DNA of 64,000 nucleotides from Nodularia sp. NIES-3585 (GCF_002218065.1 NZ_BDUB01000001.1:3782720-3846719), one strand, 5' to 3'. Counted from the stretch's first letter, positions 28,169-38,309 are shown. The notes: generated by a model from the sequence alone, not told the origin. Numbers and translations are program-made.

Positions 28169-28245
28169 TGAGGGTTGGTTTACGAATTGTAATTGATACT
28201 AATATCTATGAGTCCTATATAAATCTATATTTTCAGCAAAATTGA
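28168..28245 (+). pseudogene. Beheaded PIN-domain toxin (first 14 codons only)
   Basis: The frame starts at an ATG overlapping the antitoxin stop and reads VGLRIVIDTNIY, the typical opening of a VapC/PIN nuclease with its first catalytic Asp. It then loses homology and stops after 25 codons. The rest of the domain is absent. The 3' end of the convergent Uma2 gene starts at the same place, so a rearrangement fused the two. Confidence 0.65.
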
Positions 28246-28828
28246 CTTTTTTATATAACTTCTTCAAAGACAATTCCAACTTAATTGATGACAGCTTCAA
28301 CGTAGCATTTTCCGTTTCATACTCAGTCAAAATCCATTGATTTTCAGGAGTTTTGACATACTGCATTACATAATATTGAGTTTGGTCAATTAAAATATAT
28401 TCTTTAAATTCAGGAATTGAGCGGTAATAGAGGAATTTATCACCTTGATCATAATCTTTAGTCGATTTAGATAAAACTTCAGCAATGAACAAAGGATTTG
28501 TAATTGTTGTAGTATTGGTGGTGTAATAAACAGGTTCACCCTCAATTACCATGACATCAGGATAAGTAAATTCTCGATAGCGTGGTATCCACAATTTCAC
28601 ATCACCAATATAAACTTCGTATGTTAAATCATCTAATGCTAAATTTAAGGTAGTTGCTAGATTTAATGCCAGCTTATTATGATTGGTAGTCCCCCCAGTC
28701 ATAGGAATAATTTCTCCATCTCTAAATTCATTTTTATAATCAGATTTTTCTTCAAGTTCTAAATATTCTTCTGGGGTATAATAGGCTTTAATTATTTTGA
28801 TTTCTTGAGTAGTAGTTTGGAGTTTCAT
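28199..28828 (-). CDS. Uma2-family (DUF820) putative endonuclease
   Basis: Protein of 209 residues of the restriction-endonuclease-like Uma2 family, which is greatly expanded in cyanobacteria. It shows the N-terminal YYTPEEYLELEEKSDYKNEF, then GEIIPM, the metal-site region YPDVMVIEG and IAEVLSKSTKDYD. The PD-(D/E)xK-like residues (D in YPDV, E in AEVLS) are present. The biological role of the family is unclear. The C-terminal tail overlaps the toxin remnant on the other strand and may have been remodelled there. Confidence 0.85.
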   Translation of the reverse strand: MKLQTTTQEIKIIKAYYTPEEYLELEEKSDYKNEFRDGEIIPMTGGTTNHNKLALNLATTLNLALDDLTYEVYIGDVKLWIPRYREFTYPDVMVIEGEPVYYTTNTTTITNPLFIAEVLSKSTKDYDQGDKFLYYRSIPEFKEYILIDQTQYYVMQYVKTPENQWILTEYETENATLKLSSIKLELSLKKLYKKVNFAENIDLYRTHRY

Positions 28829-29118
28829 GGGTTTATTTAATGTCAGCTATGAATATACTATAAATATAGTTTAACTTATAACAATATGCCTTTATTTTCA
28901 GCCCCCTTGGTAAAATGTTATTAGAAAATCAGCCGTTACTTTTTGCGCCTGAATCATTTGTAAAAATATCTCTTTCTTCACATCTCTGTGTCGCTGTGAT
29001 TCATGAGCAACGATATCACAATGCCTATAATTATTAGTAATATTTTGTATTATTTTTTACAGAAAATTAAATTTAAAACTTAAAAATATCCTGAAATCAT
29101 GGAACCCCACCCTGCAAG
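28829..29118. other. AT-rich intergenic region
   Basis: About 290 AT-rich bases upstream of the Uma2 gene. No gene, hairpin or repeat was recognised until the MITE-like element at 29119. Confidence 0.4.
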
Positions 29119-29273
29119 CTACCGTGTACACACATCCTGACCCAAAGAGGGTTTCCAGCCCTACAAACCTAATTTCACTGTAAATCCGGTTCCCCTCCTC
29201 GCTTGCGGGGAGGGGCTAGGGGTGGGGTCTTATGACACAAACGAGAATTTACCGACTTGTGTGTACACCGTAG
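29119..29273. mobile_element. MITE-like element with CTACCGTGTACACACA ends, copy 2 (different interior)
   Basis: Inverted ends CTACCGTGTACACACA and the reverse complement finishing GTGTGTACACCGTAG, flanked by a 5-base direct repeat GCAAG (29114-29118 and 29274-29278). The ends match the elements at 6451 and 48915. The interior instead carries the CCCCTCC...GGGGAGGGG hairpin repeat, so the ends mobilise different cargo. It lies about 180 bases upstream of the second TPR-CHAT gene. Confidence 0.7.
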
Positions 29274-29456
29274 GCAAGGGAGGAGGGGAGATCAGGCAAA
29301 AGTTTGGCAGGTTTGCGCGTTTGGTCAGTATTCAACCGGACTTGATATCAAGGTGAAATTAAAGTTTTCAGTCAAGGAAGAGAAAAACTGCATAACCTCA
29401 AAACCACTAGAGATATAGTGAATGGTAGGTATAAATCAGCAAATTAAGCCAGATAT

Positions 29457-32400
29457 ATGAACAAGCGAGTTAAAAACTCAATACAGCCAAATATTTTCAG
29501 GATAGTTTCGCACTTATTACCGAATTTAAGCCGCTATAGTTTCACCTTGTTACTGGGCGTAATTTTGCTATCGGATGCTGTGGGGGCAACATCGAGAAAA
29601 CAAGGATTGCAAATAGCACAACAGTCAGAAACAACACAACAAGATGTAACTGGTGTTGCTAAGGAAAAATTAATTGAACAAGGAATTCAGCTTCTGGAAG
29701 AAGTAATTCAGCTTCTGGAACCAGGAACACCAGAATCAGTGCGACAGGGAATGGTGAAATTGCAAGCAGCGCTCAAGCTTTGGGAGCAAGCTGATGATAA
29801 ATTTTGGCAAGCTACTACTCTGGGTTTTATTGCCGGTATCTACGACTCATTAGGAGAAAAGCAACAGGCGCTCTCATACTTGAACCAAGCCCTTCCCCTA
29901 TATCGTGCCTTGGGCGATAGGGGAGGGGAAGCCACCACTCTTGACAATATTGGCAATGTCTACAACTCATTAGGAGAAAAGCAACAGGCGCTGACATACT
30001 TGAACCAAGCCCTTCCCATATTCCGTGCCTTAGACGATAGGGGAGGGGAAGCCACCACCCTCAACAATATTGGCAGTGTCTACAACTCATTAGGAGAAAG
30101 GCAGCAGGCGCTGACATACTTGAACCAAGCCCTTCCCCTATATCGTGCCTTGGGCGATAGGGGAGGGGAAGCCACCACTCTTGACAATATTGGCAATGTC
30201 TACAACTCATTAGGAGAAAAGCAACAGGCGCTGACATACTTGAACCAAGCCCTTCCCATATTCCGTGCCTTAGACGATAGGGGAGGGGAAGCCACCACCC
30301 TCAACAATATTGGCAGTGTCTACAACTCATTAGGAGAAAAACAACAGGCACTGACATACTTTAACCAAGCCCTTCCCATACTCCGTACCGTGAGCGACAG
30401 ACGAGGGGAAGCCACCACCCTCAACAATATTGGCAGTGTCTACTCTGATTTAGGAGAACAGCAGCAGGCGCTGAGATACTTAAACCAAGCCCTTCCCCTC
30501 AGACGTGCCGTGAGCGACAGACGAGGGGAAGCCACCACTCTTGACAATATTGGCAGTGTCTACTCTGATTTAGGAGAAAAGCAGCAGGCGCTGACATACT
30601 ATAACCAAGCCCTTCCCCTCAGACGTGCCGTGAGCGATAGGGAAGGAGAAGCCATCACCCTCAACAATATTGGCAGTGTCTACAACTCATTAGGAGAAAA
30701 GCAGCAGGCGCTGACATACTTAAACCAAGCCCTTCCCATACTCCGTGACGTGGGCGACAGGGGAGGGGAAGCCACCATTCTTAACAATATTGGCAGTGTC
30801 TACAACTCATTAGGAGAAAAGCAGCAGGCGCTGACACACTATAACCAAGCCCTTCCCCTCAGACGTGACGTGGGCGACAGACGAGGGGAAGCCGCCACTC
30901 TATCCAATATTGCCACTGTCTACTTTGATTTGGGAGAAAAGCAACAGGCGCTGACATACTATAACCAAGCCCTTCCCCTATTGCCTGCCGTGAGCGACAG
31001 ACGAGGGGAAGCCACCACTCTCAACAATCTTGCCACTGTCTACTTTGATTTGGGAGAAAAACAACAGGCGCTGACATACTATAACCAAGCCCTATCCCTA
31101 AGTCGTGACGTGGGCGACAGGGGAGGGGAAGCCACCACTCTCAACAATCTTGCCACTGTCTACTTTGATTTGGGAGAAAAGCAGCAGGCGCTGACATACT
31201 TAAACCAAGCTCTTCCCCTCAGACGTGCCGTGGGTGACAGGGGAGGAGAAGCCAACACTTTCTACAACATAGCTTTTTTGGAACGCGACCAAGGCAACCT
31301 ACAACAAGCCCTCACCCAAATTCAAGCCGCAGTGGAAATTACTGAAGATTTACGCACCAAAATAGATAGCCAAGAACTGCGTACTTCTTATTTTGCCACT
31401 GTACAGGATTATTACCAATTCTACATCGACCTGCTAATGCAACTGCACAAGCAAGACCCATCTCAAGGTTACGACGCATTAGCACTACACATTAGCGAAC
31501 GCTCCCGTGCTAGGGGTTTAGTCGAACTGTTAACCGAAGCCAGTGCAGATATTCGTAAAGATGTTGACCCCAAACTTTTGGCAGAAGAACAGCGTTTGCT
31601 GCAATTAATTGATGCTAAAGAAAAACAGCGCTTTGAAATCGTCAATAGTCCCAAGGTTCAAGAACCCAACTTGAAAACTTTAGCAGACAAACTACAAACA
31701 GAAATTAATGACCTCCTGAATCAACACAAACAACTCCAAACTCAAATCCGCACTACTAGCCCCAAATATGCTGACCTGATATATCCCCAACCTCTGACAC
31801 TCAGCCAAATTCAACAACAACTAGACCCTGATACTATCTTGCTGCAATATTCTTTGGGCAAAGAACGCAGCTATCTATGGGCTGTCACTCCCGACTCTAT
31901 TGATTCCTACGAACTTCCTCAACGTTCGGAAATAGAAGCCGCAACCCAAACATTCTATAAGTTATTACAAGATTCGAGTAATTCACTTGGCTCTCAAAGA
32001 GGAATTATACCCATACCTACTGATGTAAACAGGGAGAGAAATATTGAGTCGGCGCTGAAACTCAGTCAAATGATTTTATCACCAGTCGCTGACAAATTGG
32101 GTCAAAAACGCTTGGTAATTGTGGCTGATGGTGCTTTGCAAGTGATTCCTTTTGCTGCTTTACCTGATGTCACCACAGCCGCAACTGAAGAACAGGTGAA
32201 TTACGAACCGCTACTGATTAATCATGAAATTGTCCATTTACCTTCCATGACTGCTATTGCTACTCAAAGACAAGCTCTCAAAGGTCGTACTAGCGCACCC
32301 AAAACTTTAGCTGTTCTGGCTGATCCTGTGTTTTCTCTCAATGATTCACGAGTTCAAGGTAAATCCCAGAATCCTAAAAATGCTCTCGGTTTGAGTTTAG

Positions 32401-33026
32401 ATGAATCTGCCTTAAAACGAGCTGCTGATAATCTCAATCGGGGAATGTGGTCTCGACTCCCTGGTACTCGTGAGGAAGCTCTGGCAATTTTAAAACTGGT
32501 GTCGCCCCAGTCAAGTCTGCAAGCTTTTGATTTTGCTGCTACTTTCAATTGGGCGACAAATCCTGAACTATCTCAATATCGATTTCTACATTTTGCTACC
32601 CATGGTTTTGCTGACCCCAATAACCCGGAGTTATCAGGTATTGTTCTGTCTTTAGTGGATGAAGCTGGTCAACCAGAAAGGGGTTATTTGCGCTTGGGTG
32701 ATATCTTTAATCTCAATTTCCCGGCAGATTTGGTGGTGTTGAGTGCTTGCGAAACTGGTTTGGGTGGAGAGGTTAGCGGTGAGGGTTTGGTGGGTTTGAC
32801 AAGGGGTTTAATGTATGCAGGTGCGGAACGGTTGGCTGTTTCCCTGTGGAAGGTGGATGACAGAGGGACATCAGAATTGATGCAGCGTTTTTATCAGCAA
32901 ATGTTACAGCACGGTGAATCGCCGAATGTGGCTTTGCGTCAGGCGCAGTTGCAGATGTGGGAGTTGGATAATCGGCGCAATCCTTATTTTTGGTCTGGGT
33001 TTATTTCTCAAGGTGAATGGCGTTGA
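29457..33026 (+). CDS. TPR-repeat protein with C-terminal CHAT protease domain (2)
   Basis: Protein of 1189 residues. An N-terminal signal-anchor-like hydrophobic stretch ([16 protein letters not shown]) is followed by about twelve 40-residue TPR units (about 118-600; consensus [18 protein letters not shown]). A helical linker (about 650-790) leads to the CHAT domain with H1049 (HFATHG) and C1098 (LSACETG). The dyad is intact. It differs from the first TPR-CHAT protein in TPR consensus and linker, so the two are paralogs and not a local duplication. The caspase-family gene follows about 110 bases downstream, so both may form one operon. Confidence 0.9.
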   Translation: MNKRVKNSIQPNIFRIVSHLLPNLSRYSFTLLLGVILLSDAVGATSRKQGLQIAQQSETTQQDVTGVAKEKLIEQGIQLLEEVIQLLEPGTPESVRQGMVKLQAALKLWEQADDKFWQATTLGFIAGIYDSLGEKQQALSYLNQALPLYRALGDRGGEATTLDNIGNVYNSLGEKQQALTYLNQALPIFRALDDRGGEATTLNNIGSVYNSLGERQQALTYLNQALPLYRALGDRGGEATTLDNIGNVYNSLGEKQQALTYLNQALPIFRALDDRGGEATTLNNIGSVYNSLGEKQQALTYFNQALPILRTVSDRRGEATTLNNIGSVYSDLGEQQQALRYLNQALPLRRAVSDRRGEATTLDNIGSVYSDLGEKQQALTYYNQALPLRRAVSDREGEAITLNNIGSVYNSLGEKQQALTYLNQALPILRDVGDRGGEATILNNIGSVYNSLGEKQQALTHYNQALPLRRDVGDRRGEAATLSNIATVYFDLGEKQQALTYYNQALPLLPAVSDRRGEATTLNNLATVYFDLGEKQQALTYYNQALSLSRDVGDRGGEATTLNNLATVYFDLGEKQQALTYLNQALPLRRAVGDRGGEANTFYNIAFLERDQGNLQQALTQIQAAVEITEDLRTKIDSQELRTSYFATVQDYYQFYIDLLMQLHKQDPSQGYDALALHISERSRARGLVELLTEASADIRKDVDPKLLAEEQRLLQLIDAKEKQRFEIVNSPKVQEPNLKTLADKLQTEINDLLNQHKQLQTQIRTTSPKYADLIYPQPLTLSQIQQQLDPDTILLQYSLGKERSYLWAVTPDSIDSYELPQRSEIEAATQTFYKLLQDSSNSLGSQRGIIPIPTDVNRERNIESALKLSQMILSPVADKLGQKRLVIVADGALQVIPFAALPDVTTAATEEQVNYEPLLINHEIVHLPSMTAIATQRQALKGRTSAPKTLAVLADPVFSLNDSRVQGKSQNPKNALGLSLDESALKRAADNLNRGMWSRLPGTREEALAILKLVSPQSSLQAFDFAATFNWATNPELSQYRFLHFATHGFADPNNPELSGIVLSLVDEAGQPERGYLRLGDIFNLNFPADLVVLSACETGLGGEVSGEGLVGLTRGLMYAGAERLAVSLWKVDDRGTSELMQRFYQQMLQHGESPNVALRQAQLQMWELDNRRNPYFWSGFISQGEWR
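29815..31260 (+). repeat. Array of near-identical 120-base coding repeats in TPR-CHAT gene 2
   Basis: Twelve units of 120 bases, with GGAGAAAAGCAACAGGCGCTG in almost every unit (core CAACAGGCGCTGACATACT). A block of two units at 29935-30174 is repeated nearly base for base at 30175-30414, showing recent duplication of a 240-base block. Confidence 0.88.
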
Positions 33027-33137
33027 TGTCTCACGCAGAGGCGCAAAGGCGCAGAGGAGGAGAGAAAGAGTAAAATTGCATAACCTCCAAACTGATAGAA
33101 GTATAAATTACTAGGAAATCTTTAATTAAAAGTTACT

Positions 33138-35414
33138 ATGCCTCACATTAAACGCCGTCAGTTTGTGCAGTTTGCTGGTTCTGCATTGGCAACTCTAGGT
33201 ATCAGCCAATGGGATATTATGCAGCAGGGTGATAGCATTGGTCAAGTTCTCGCTCAAAGCACACCCCGTAAATTGGCGCTACTGGTGGGTATAAATGAGT
33301 ATTCTGGTAATATTACACCTTTGTCTGGCTGTGTCAATGATGTGTTGATGCAGAAGGAGTTATTGACTTACCGTTTTGGTTTTAATCCCCAAGATATCCT
33401 GACTTTGACGGATCAACAGGCTACTCGTCAAAACATCCTCACGGCTTTTGAAGAACATCTGATTAAACAAGCCAAACCGGGGGATGTGGTGGTGTTTCAC
33501 TTCTCTGGACATGGTTCACAAGTCCAAGACCCTGACGGGGACTCCCCAGATGGGCTGAATAGTACGCTGGTTCCTGTGGATGGTGATTTACCAATGGGAT
33601 ATCCTGCCATCGGTGGCACTGTACAACACATTATGGGACATACGCTGTTTTTACTTATGTCTGCGTTGCAAACAGAAAATGTCACTGTGGTTTTAGATAG
33701 TTGTCATTCTGGCGGTGGGACACGGGGAATATTCCGGGTGCGGTCTATGGATGGTGGAAACCTTCTCCAACCTAGTCAAACAGAACTTGATTATCAGCGT
33801 CAGTGGTTGGGAAAACTGGGGATGTCTCCCCAAGATTTTATCAGAAAACGTCGGGAAAATATCGCTAAAGGTGTGGCGATCGCCAGCGCCAGACGAGAAC
33901 AATTAGCTGTTGATTTTCCGTTTGGCGATTTTAGCGCAGGTGCATTTACTTATGTATTTACACAGTATCTTTGGCAACGTGCTGGTAATGAACCTGTCAG
34001 TAGAGCAATGTTAAATGTTCGTCAAAGTACAAACAGTTTAGCTAGGGAACAGGGGGTGATGCAAAACCCAGAATTTGAGTCAAATCTTCGCCCAGGAAAT
34101 GCCAATGCACCTATCTATTTCACCCCTAAACAATCTCTCTCGGCGGAAGCTGTAATTACTCAAGTCAAGGGCAATGAAGTAGAATTATGGCTGGGAGGGC
34201 TAGATTCTGCTAGCTTAGAAGCATTTACAAATAATCCCTATTTCATCGCTTTAGATCCTAGCGGTGGTCAAAGAGGATTAGTCAGGTTAGATTCTCGTCA
34301 AGGATTAGTCGGTAAAGGCACTTTGCAAACCAATACACGACAACAAGGAACACTACAACCAGGAACCATATTACAAGAGCGTATCCGTAGTATTCCTAAT
34401 AATTTGACTTTAAAAATCGGTATTGATAACTCTCTGAATAATAACACCGCACAACAGGCAAGACAAGCTCTACAAAAGATACAGCGGATTCAACCCAAAA
34501 CCGTAGAACGAGAAGAACTGCAATATATCTTTGGTCAGATGAATGCAGCTAAGTATCAAGAACTACAGAAAAATAACATATCTAATCTGCCAGAAGTGGG
34601 TAGTTTTGGTTTATTTTTACCCAGTCTAGAGCAAATTGTCTCTAACTCTTTTGGTGAAGCTAAGGAAACTGTAATTCAAGCTGTGGAACGTTTACAACCC
34701 AAATTACGCTCTTTGCTAGCCACCAGAATCGTCAAGCAAATGCTAGGTAATACCAATTCTTCCAGAATCAATATTACTGCTTCGATGAATCTGGCTGATG
34801 AGCAAAAATTAATTAGTGAAACTTTTACAACTCGTGGGACTGTGAAACAAATCACAGGAGAGACAAATCAACCAGTATCAGTTTCCCTTGTGAATGCGGC
34901 AGATTCTGGTATACCCAAATTATCAGTGGGAACTGAGATTACTTTTCAGGTGGAAAATAAGGAATCTCGTCCACTTTACGTGACCATTTTGGTAATTAAT
35001 GCTGCTGGTGATATGAGCGTCATTTTTCCTTTTGATTGGTCGGCTATAGAAGGTGCGACATTGATACAGCCTTTGGACAAACGGATAATTCCCCAACCTG
35101 ATGATGGATTTAAACTCACCATTGGCGGAACTTTAGGCATCTCAGAGGCACTGATTATCGCTAGCACAGCCCCTCTGCGTACTGCCCTGCAAGCATTACA
35201 GAAAATTGCCGAAACCAGAGGATTGAGAAACACTCGTAGTCCTGTACCTGTGACTGATGAAATTTTGGGTTTAACCAATAATTTGCTCAACGACTTGGAT
35301 GCAACTACTCGCAGCAGCAACAATGGGGAAAGTATACCATTGCCGGCCGATGTTCGTGGTATTGATACTCAAAGATTAGCAGCAATGGCGATCGCATTTG
35401 AGGTGGTAAGTTAA
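33138..35414 (+). CDS. Exported caspase-family protease (peptidase C14) with DUF4384-like C-terminus
   Basis: Protein of 758 residues. The N-terminus has a twin-arginine-like export signal (RRQFVQFAGSALATLG) and a cleavage-like site VLAQS. The caspase/metacaspase p20 domain (about 43-310) has histidine H125 (HFSGHGS) and cysteine C189 (LDSCHSGG), so the catalytic dyad is present. A C-terminal DUF4384-like beta domain (about 640-730) has VTILVINAAGDMSVIFP. Cyanobacterial metacaspase-like proteins of this layout are known in filamentous strains. Here it closes a cluster of CHAT and S8 proteases, suggesting a shared proteolytic pathway. Confidence 0.9.
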   Translation: MPHIKRRQFVQFAGSALATLGISQWDIMQQGDSIGQVLAQSTPRKLALLVGINEYSGNITPLSGCVNDVLMQKELLTYRFGFNPQDILTLTDQQATRQNILTAFEEHLIKQAKPGDVVVFHFSGHGSQVQDPDGDSPDGLNSTLVPVDGDLPMGYPAIGGTVQHIMGHTLFLLMSALQTENVTVVLDSCHSGGGTRGIFRVRSMDGGNLLQPSQTELDYQRQWLGKLGMSPQDFIRKRRENIAKGVAIASARREQLAVDFPFGDFSAGAFTYVFTQYLWQRAGNEPVSRAMLNVRQSTNSLAREQGVMQNPEFESNLRPGNANAPIYFTPKQSLSAEAVITQVKGNEVELWLGGLDSASLEAFTNNPYFIALDPSGGQRGLVRLDSRQGLVGKGTLQTNTRQQGTLQPGTILQERIRSIPNNLTLKIGIDNSLNNNTAQQARQALQKIQRIQPKTVEREELQYIFGQMNAAKYQELQKNNISNLPEVGSFGLFLPSLEQIVSNSFGEAKETVIQAVERLQPKLRSLLATRIVKQMLGNTNSSRINITASMNLADEQKLISETFTTRGTVKQITGETNQPVSVSLVNAADSGIPKLSVGTEITFQVENKESRPLYVTILVINAAGDMSVIFPFDWSAIEGATLIQPLDKRIIPQPDDGFKLTIGGTLGISEALIIASTAPLRTALQALQKIAETRGLRNTRSPVPVTDEILGLTNNLLNDLDATTRSSNNGESIPLPADVRGIDTQRLAAMAIAFEVVS

Positions 35415-35716
35415 GCTCATCGGCATTTAACTTGCATAACACGGGCCGGCATCTTTGCCCTCCCCACAAGAGTTTAATGTAATTTACAGCAATTTTTATG
35501 TAATTAGACCACGCGCTGATATCTATATTTCTTTATTCCTTTGCGCCTAACGCACTTCGTGCTAGAGCTTACAGCACGCTACGCGAATCCTGCGCTGGTG
35601 CGTCAGATATAAAGATGTAAGGTTAGGAAATTCGGCGCAGCCATGGCTACGCCACGCAAGCTGTCATAAAGAAATGGTATAAGTTCGTCAACTTGAACAA
35701 CTGGCACTGACAATTC
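35415..35716. other. Intergenic region with dispersed repeats
   Basis: About 300 bases between the convergent caspase gene and a small leftward gene. It holds a GCGCCTAACGCAC...GTGCGTCAG inverted repeat (about 35545-35608) and copy 2 of the 50-base repeat at 35634. No gene seen. Confidence 0.5.
35634..35683. repeat. Dispersed 50-base repeat, copy 2
   Basis: Matches 6638-6688 with a handful of differences (shared CCATGGCTACGCCACGC and TGGTATAAG). Here it is purely intergenic. Confidence 0.6.
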
Positions 35717-36043
35717 TTATGGTTCTACTGGTTCTAAATATCCCTTACCATTTAATGTCACAAGGTCAATATTTGCAATACATTTAACTGGTACATAATT
35801 TAGAACCAAGTTACCAACCAGATGAACATTCCCAGTTTGATTATCAAAATCCGCTTCATTCAAATTAGATGCTTCTGGGTCGAGTCTTACACTTAAATCA
35901 GTACCTCCTTGAGGATTTATAAAATTAATATGTACATATCCTCGATCAATACTTTCTTTAAAGGCTGTTACTGTTTTTTCTGGTTTTAAACTTGCCTCAA
36001 CAGGATGTTCTCCTTCTGACAATCGTTTTACTAACTCGTTCAT
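35717..36043 (-). CDS. Small conserved hypothetical protein (108 aa)
   Basis: Soluble acidic protein of 108 residues, beta-rich in the C-terminal half (GNVHLVGNLVLNYVPVKCIANIDL). No signal peptide, membrane segment or known motif was recognised. A strong ribosome binding site (AAGGAGA) precedes the ATG. It follows the 105-residue gene by 27 bases on the same strand, so the two form an operon. I do not recognise the family. Confidence 0.75.
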   Translation of the reverse strand: MNELVKRLSEGEHPVEASLKPEKTVTAFKESIDRGYVHINFINPQGGTDLSVRLDPEASNLNEADFDNQTGNVHLVGNLVLNYVPVKCIANIDLVTLNGKGYLEPVEP

Positions 36044-36070
36044 GAAAGTATCTCCTTAATAATGAATTGT

Positions 36071-36388
36071 TTAACTTGCTGATGCTTCTAATTCCACTGT
36101 TTCATAAACTGGAATCTCAAAGAACAGGGTTGTTTGACAAAACTCTTTCCAGCTAGGTGTTACATTGTCAAAAATGATATTTTCATCCAGAAAAACACCA
36201 TCTGTAACTACATAATTTTCTTGTAAATATAGAATATCTTCATCCGTTAGCACTCTTTTTACTTCAACTACCTGTCCATCTACTTGTTGCGTTTCTTTTC
36301 TCGTATTTTCTGAGTTCTCTATCCATTGGTCAAATTGACGTAATGCTTTGAGTGAGTATGCTTTGCAATACTTGCCCATTGTTGCCAT
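36071..36388 (-). CDS. Small conserved cyanobacterial hypothetical protein (105 aa)
   Basis: Begins MATMGKYCKAYSLKALRQF, and its core DILYLQENYVVTDGVF looks like a conserved cyanobacterial family of unknown function. The start at 36388 is chosen because AGAGGTGAC lies just upstream; an in-frame start at 36418 would add ten residues without such a site. First gene of a two-gene operon. No membrane or export signal. The function is not known to me. Confidence 0.75.
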   Translation of the reverse strand: MATMGKYCKAYSLKALRQFDQWIENSENTRKETQQVDGQVVEVKRVLTDEDILYLQENYVVTDGVFLDENIIFDNVTPSWKEFCQTTLFFEIPVYETVELEASAS

Positions 36389-37217
36389 ATTGTCACCTCT
36401 TTGAATAATTTTCAGCAATCAGTTTTGAACAACAGCCCTTCTTCGGAGGCCAAAAAGATGTTTGCGTAGTCCAACATGATCAATTACCAGCTTTTCTATT
36501 TTCAGCAAAGTAAATTATTGAACCAACAAATACCAATAAGTATGGCTATTTGTGTGCCACGCAAACTGCATCAGGTCTTGGACTCAGTTCTCAAGTTTTA
36601 ATGATTACCTGAGCCAACTACGGATGTAGTGTTACCTGTATAAACGCTAACAATAGCGACTATATAGGGTTAAATAGACTAAACTTATTGCGACTAAGTT
36701 TTATTTGACTCTGATTACAATAGCAGAAGTTAGTAGCATTAGCAACAAGCAATACTATTAGAATTATTATCAATCCTTGGGGATCTATCAGTTAACCTGA
36801 TACTAACTAGAGGAAGTGTGAAATACTCCTTCTTGAGAGGAATATCTTTTATAGCCCTCTTGCTATGGGATGAGACAAATAAAAATAACACTCTAGCAAA
36901 AACATACTAAAAACTGATCTCAATAATTTGGATTTTGCAGAAAAATTGCCCAATTTAACCAACATTTTCGAGGAAATAGTCAAAATTAGATTTGCTCATC
37001 TTTGTATTAACTATAATCGAGTTTATTTCCTGGTGAAACTAATATTTCCCTACAAAGGTAGAAAGCAAATATAGGAGCTGGGCAATACAATTTTAGTGAA
37101 AGTGTTTATTAAATTGGTATGGAATTTGATTTCCAAGTGCTAATAAAATGATTGACCAGCACTTCGGAAACAGTCAACAGATATCTCGTTTTAAGCTGAT
37201 TTTTTAGGAGTTTTGTG
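36389..37217. other. Long AT-rich intergenic region
   Basis: About 830 bases between divergent genes. No ORF, repeat or hairpin convinced me. It should contain the promoters of the small operon and the glycosyltransferase; an AGGAG ribosome binding site lies 8 bases before the latter's ATG. Confidence 0.45.
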
Positions 37218-38309
37218 ATGCGAATTGCTCAGATTGCCCCATTATTCGAGAGAGTACCACCTCCAGCTTATGGGGGCATAGAGTTAGTTGTAGGATTACT
37301 AACTGATGAATTAGTTAGACGGGGACATGAAGTGACACTATTTGCTTCAGGAGATTCGATTAGTTTGGCAAAGCTAGTATCAGTTCATCCCCGTGCCTTA
37401 CGACTCGATCCAGATGTCAAGGAATACAATATATATGAAATGCTACAACTAGGCTTTGTCTATGAACGGGCAGAGGAATTTGACATTATTCATTCCCATG
37501 TGTGCTGTGCGGCACTACCCTATGCGAATCTCATTAAAACACCCACAGTTCATACATTGCACGGTGTTTTTACTCCTGATAACGAAAAAATGTTTCAATA
37601 TGCTAAACATCAACCTTTTGTGAGTATTTCCAATGCCCAGCGAGAACTCAGGTTAGGGTTAAATTATGTATCAACGGTTTACAATGGGATTGATGTGAAC
37701 AGTTATAATTTTCATCCCCAACCGGATAATCCTCCATACTTGGCATTTCTAGGGCGGATGTCTCCAGAGAAAGGCGCACATCTAGCGATCGCTATTGCTA
37801 AAGAAACAGGTTACCATTTAAAGCTTGCAGGTAAAGTAGATTTAATAGACCAAGAATACTTTGAGCAAGAAGTCAAGCCCCACATTGATGGTCAGCAAAT
37901 TGAGTATCTGGGTGAAGCAAATCATGTGCAAAAAAATGCCCTGATGGGAGGTGCTATAGCAACTCTTTTCCCCATCACTTGGCGAGAGCCTTTTGGCTTA
38001 GTTATGGTAGAATCAATGGCAGCAGGTACACCCGTGATTGCGATGAAACTAGGGTCTACTGTTGAGGTAATTAAACCCGGAAAGTCTGGTTTTCTTTGCA
38101 ATAACGTCAATGATTTTATTAGTGCTATTGAGAAGGTAAAGCAGTTAGACCGCTCTCATTGCCGAGAATATGTCGAAAATTACTTTAGTCTGCAACGCAT
38201 GACTGATGGTTATGAGGCAGTTTATCAGCAAATTCTCCAAGATAAATCTGCTCAAAATGCTAATATCCACGATGTGCTTAGTCTAGGTATTAGCACAACG
38301 ACCATCTAG
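37218..38309 (+). CDS. Glycosyltransferase family 4
   Basis: GT-B glycosyltransferase of 363 residues that moves a sugar from an activated donor. It has the N-terminal acceptor-side motif PPPAYGGIELVVGLLTDELVRRGHEVTLF (core YGGIELVV). The C-terminal donor site has FLGRMSPEKGAH and the E-x7-E signature region EPFGLVMVESMAAGTPVIA, shown here as PFGLVMVESMAAGTPV. Acceptor and product cannot be told. The gene stands alone. An adjoining in-frame GTG three bases upstream is possible, but the ATG has the better spacing to AGGAG. Confidence 0.92.
   Translation: MRIAQIAPLFERVPPPAYGGIELVVGLLTDELVRRGHEVTLFASGDSISLAKLVSVHPRALRLDPDVKEYNIYEMLQLGFVYERAEEFDIIHSHVCCAALPYANLIKTPTVHTLHGVFTPDNEKMFQYAKHQPFVSISNAQRELRLGLNYVSTVYNGIDVNSYNFHPQPDNPPYLAFLGRMSPEKGAHLAIAIAKETGYHLKLAGKVDLIDQEYFEQEVKPHIDGQQIEYLGEANHVQKNALMGGAIATLFPITWREPFGLVMVESMAAGTPVIAMKLGSTVEVIKPGKSGFLCNNVNDFISAIEKVKQLDRSHCREYVENYFSLQRMTDGYEAVYQQILQDKSAQNANIHDVLSLGISTTTI

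Noticed and set aside
29457-35414. Possible link between the CHAT/caspase island and the type III CRISPR locus (as in Csx29 or SAVED-CHAT systems)
   Set aside because: The two are about 25 kb apart with many unrelated genes between, and the CHAT proteins are exported, so there is no sequence support for a joint CRISPR-protease system.
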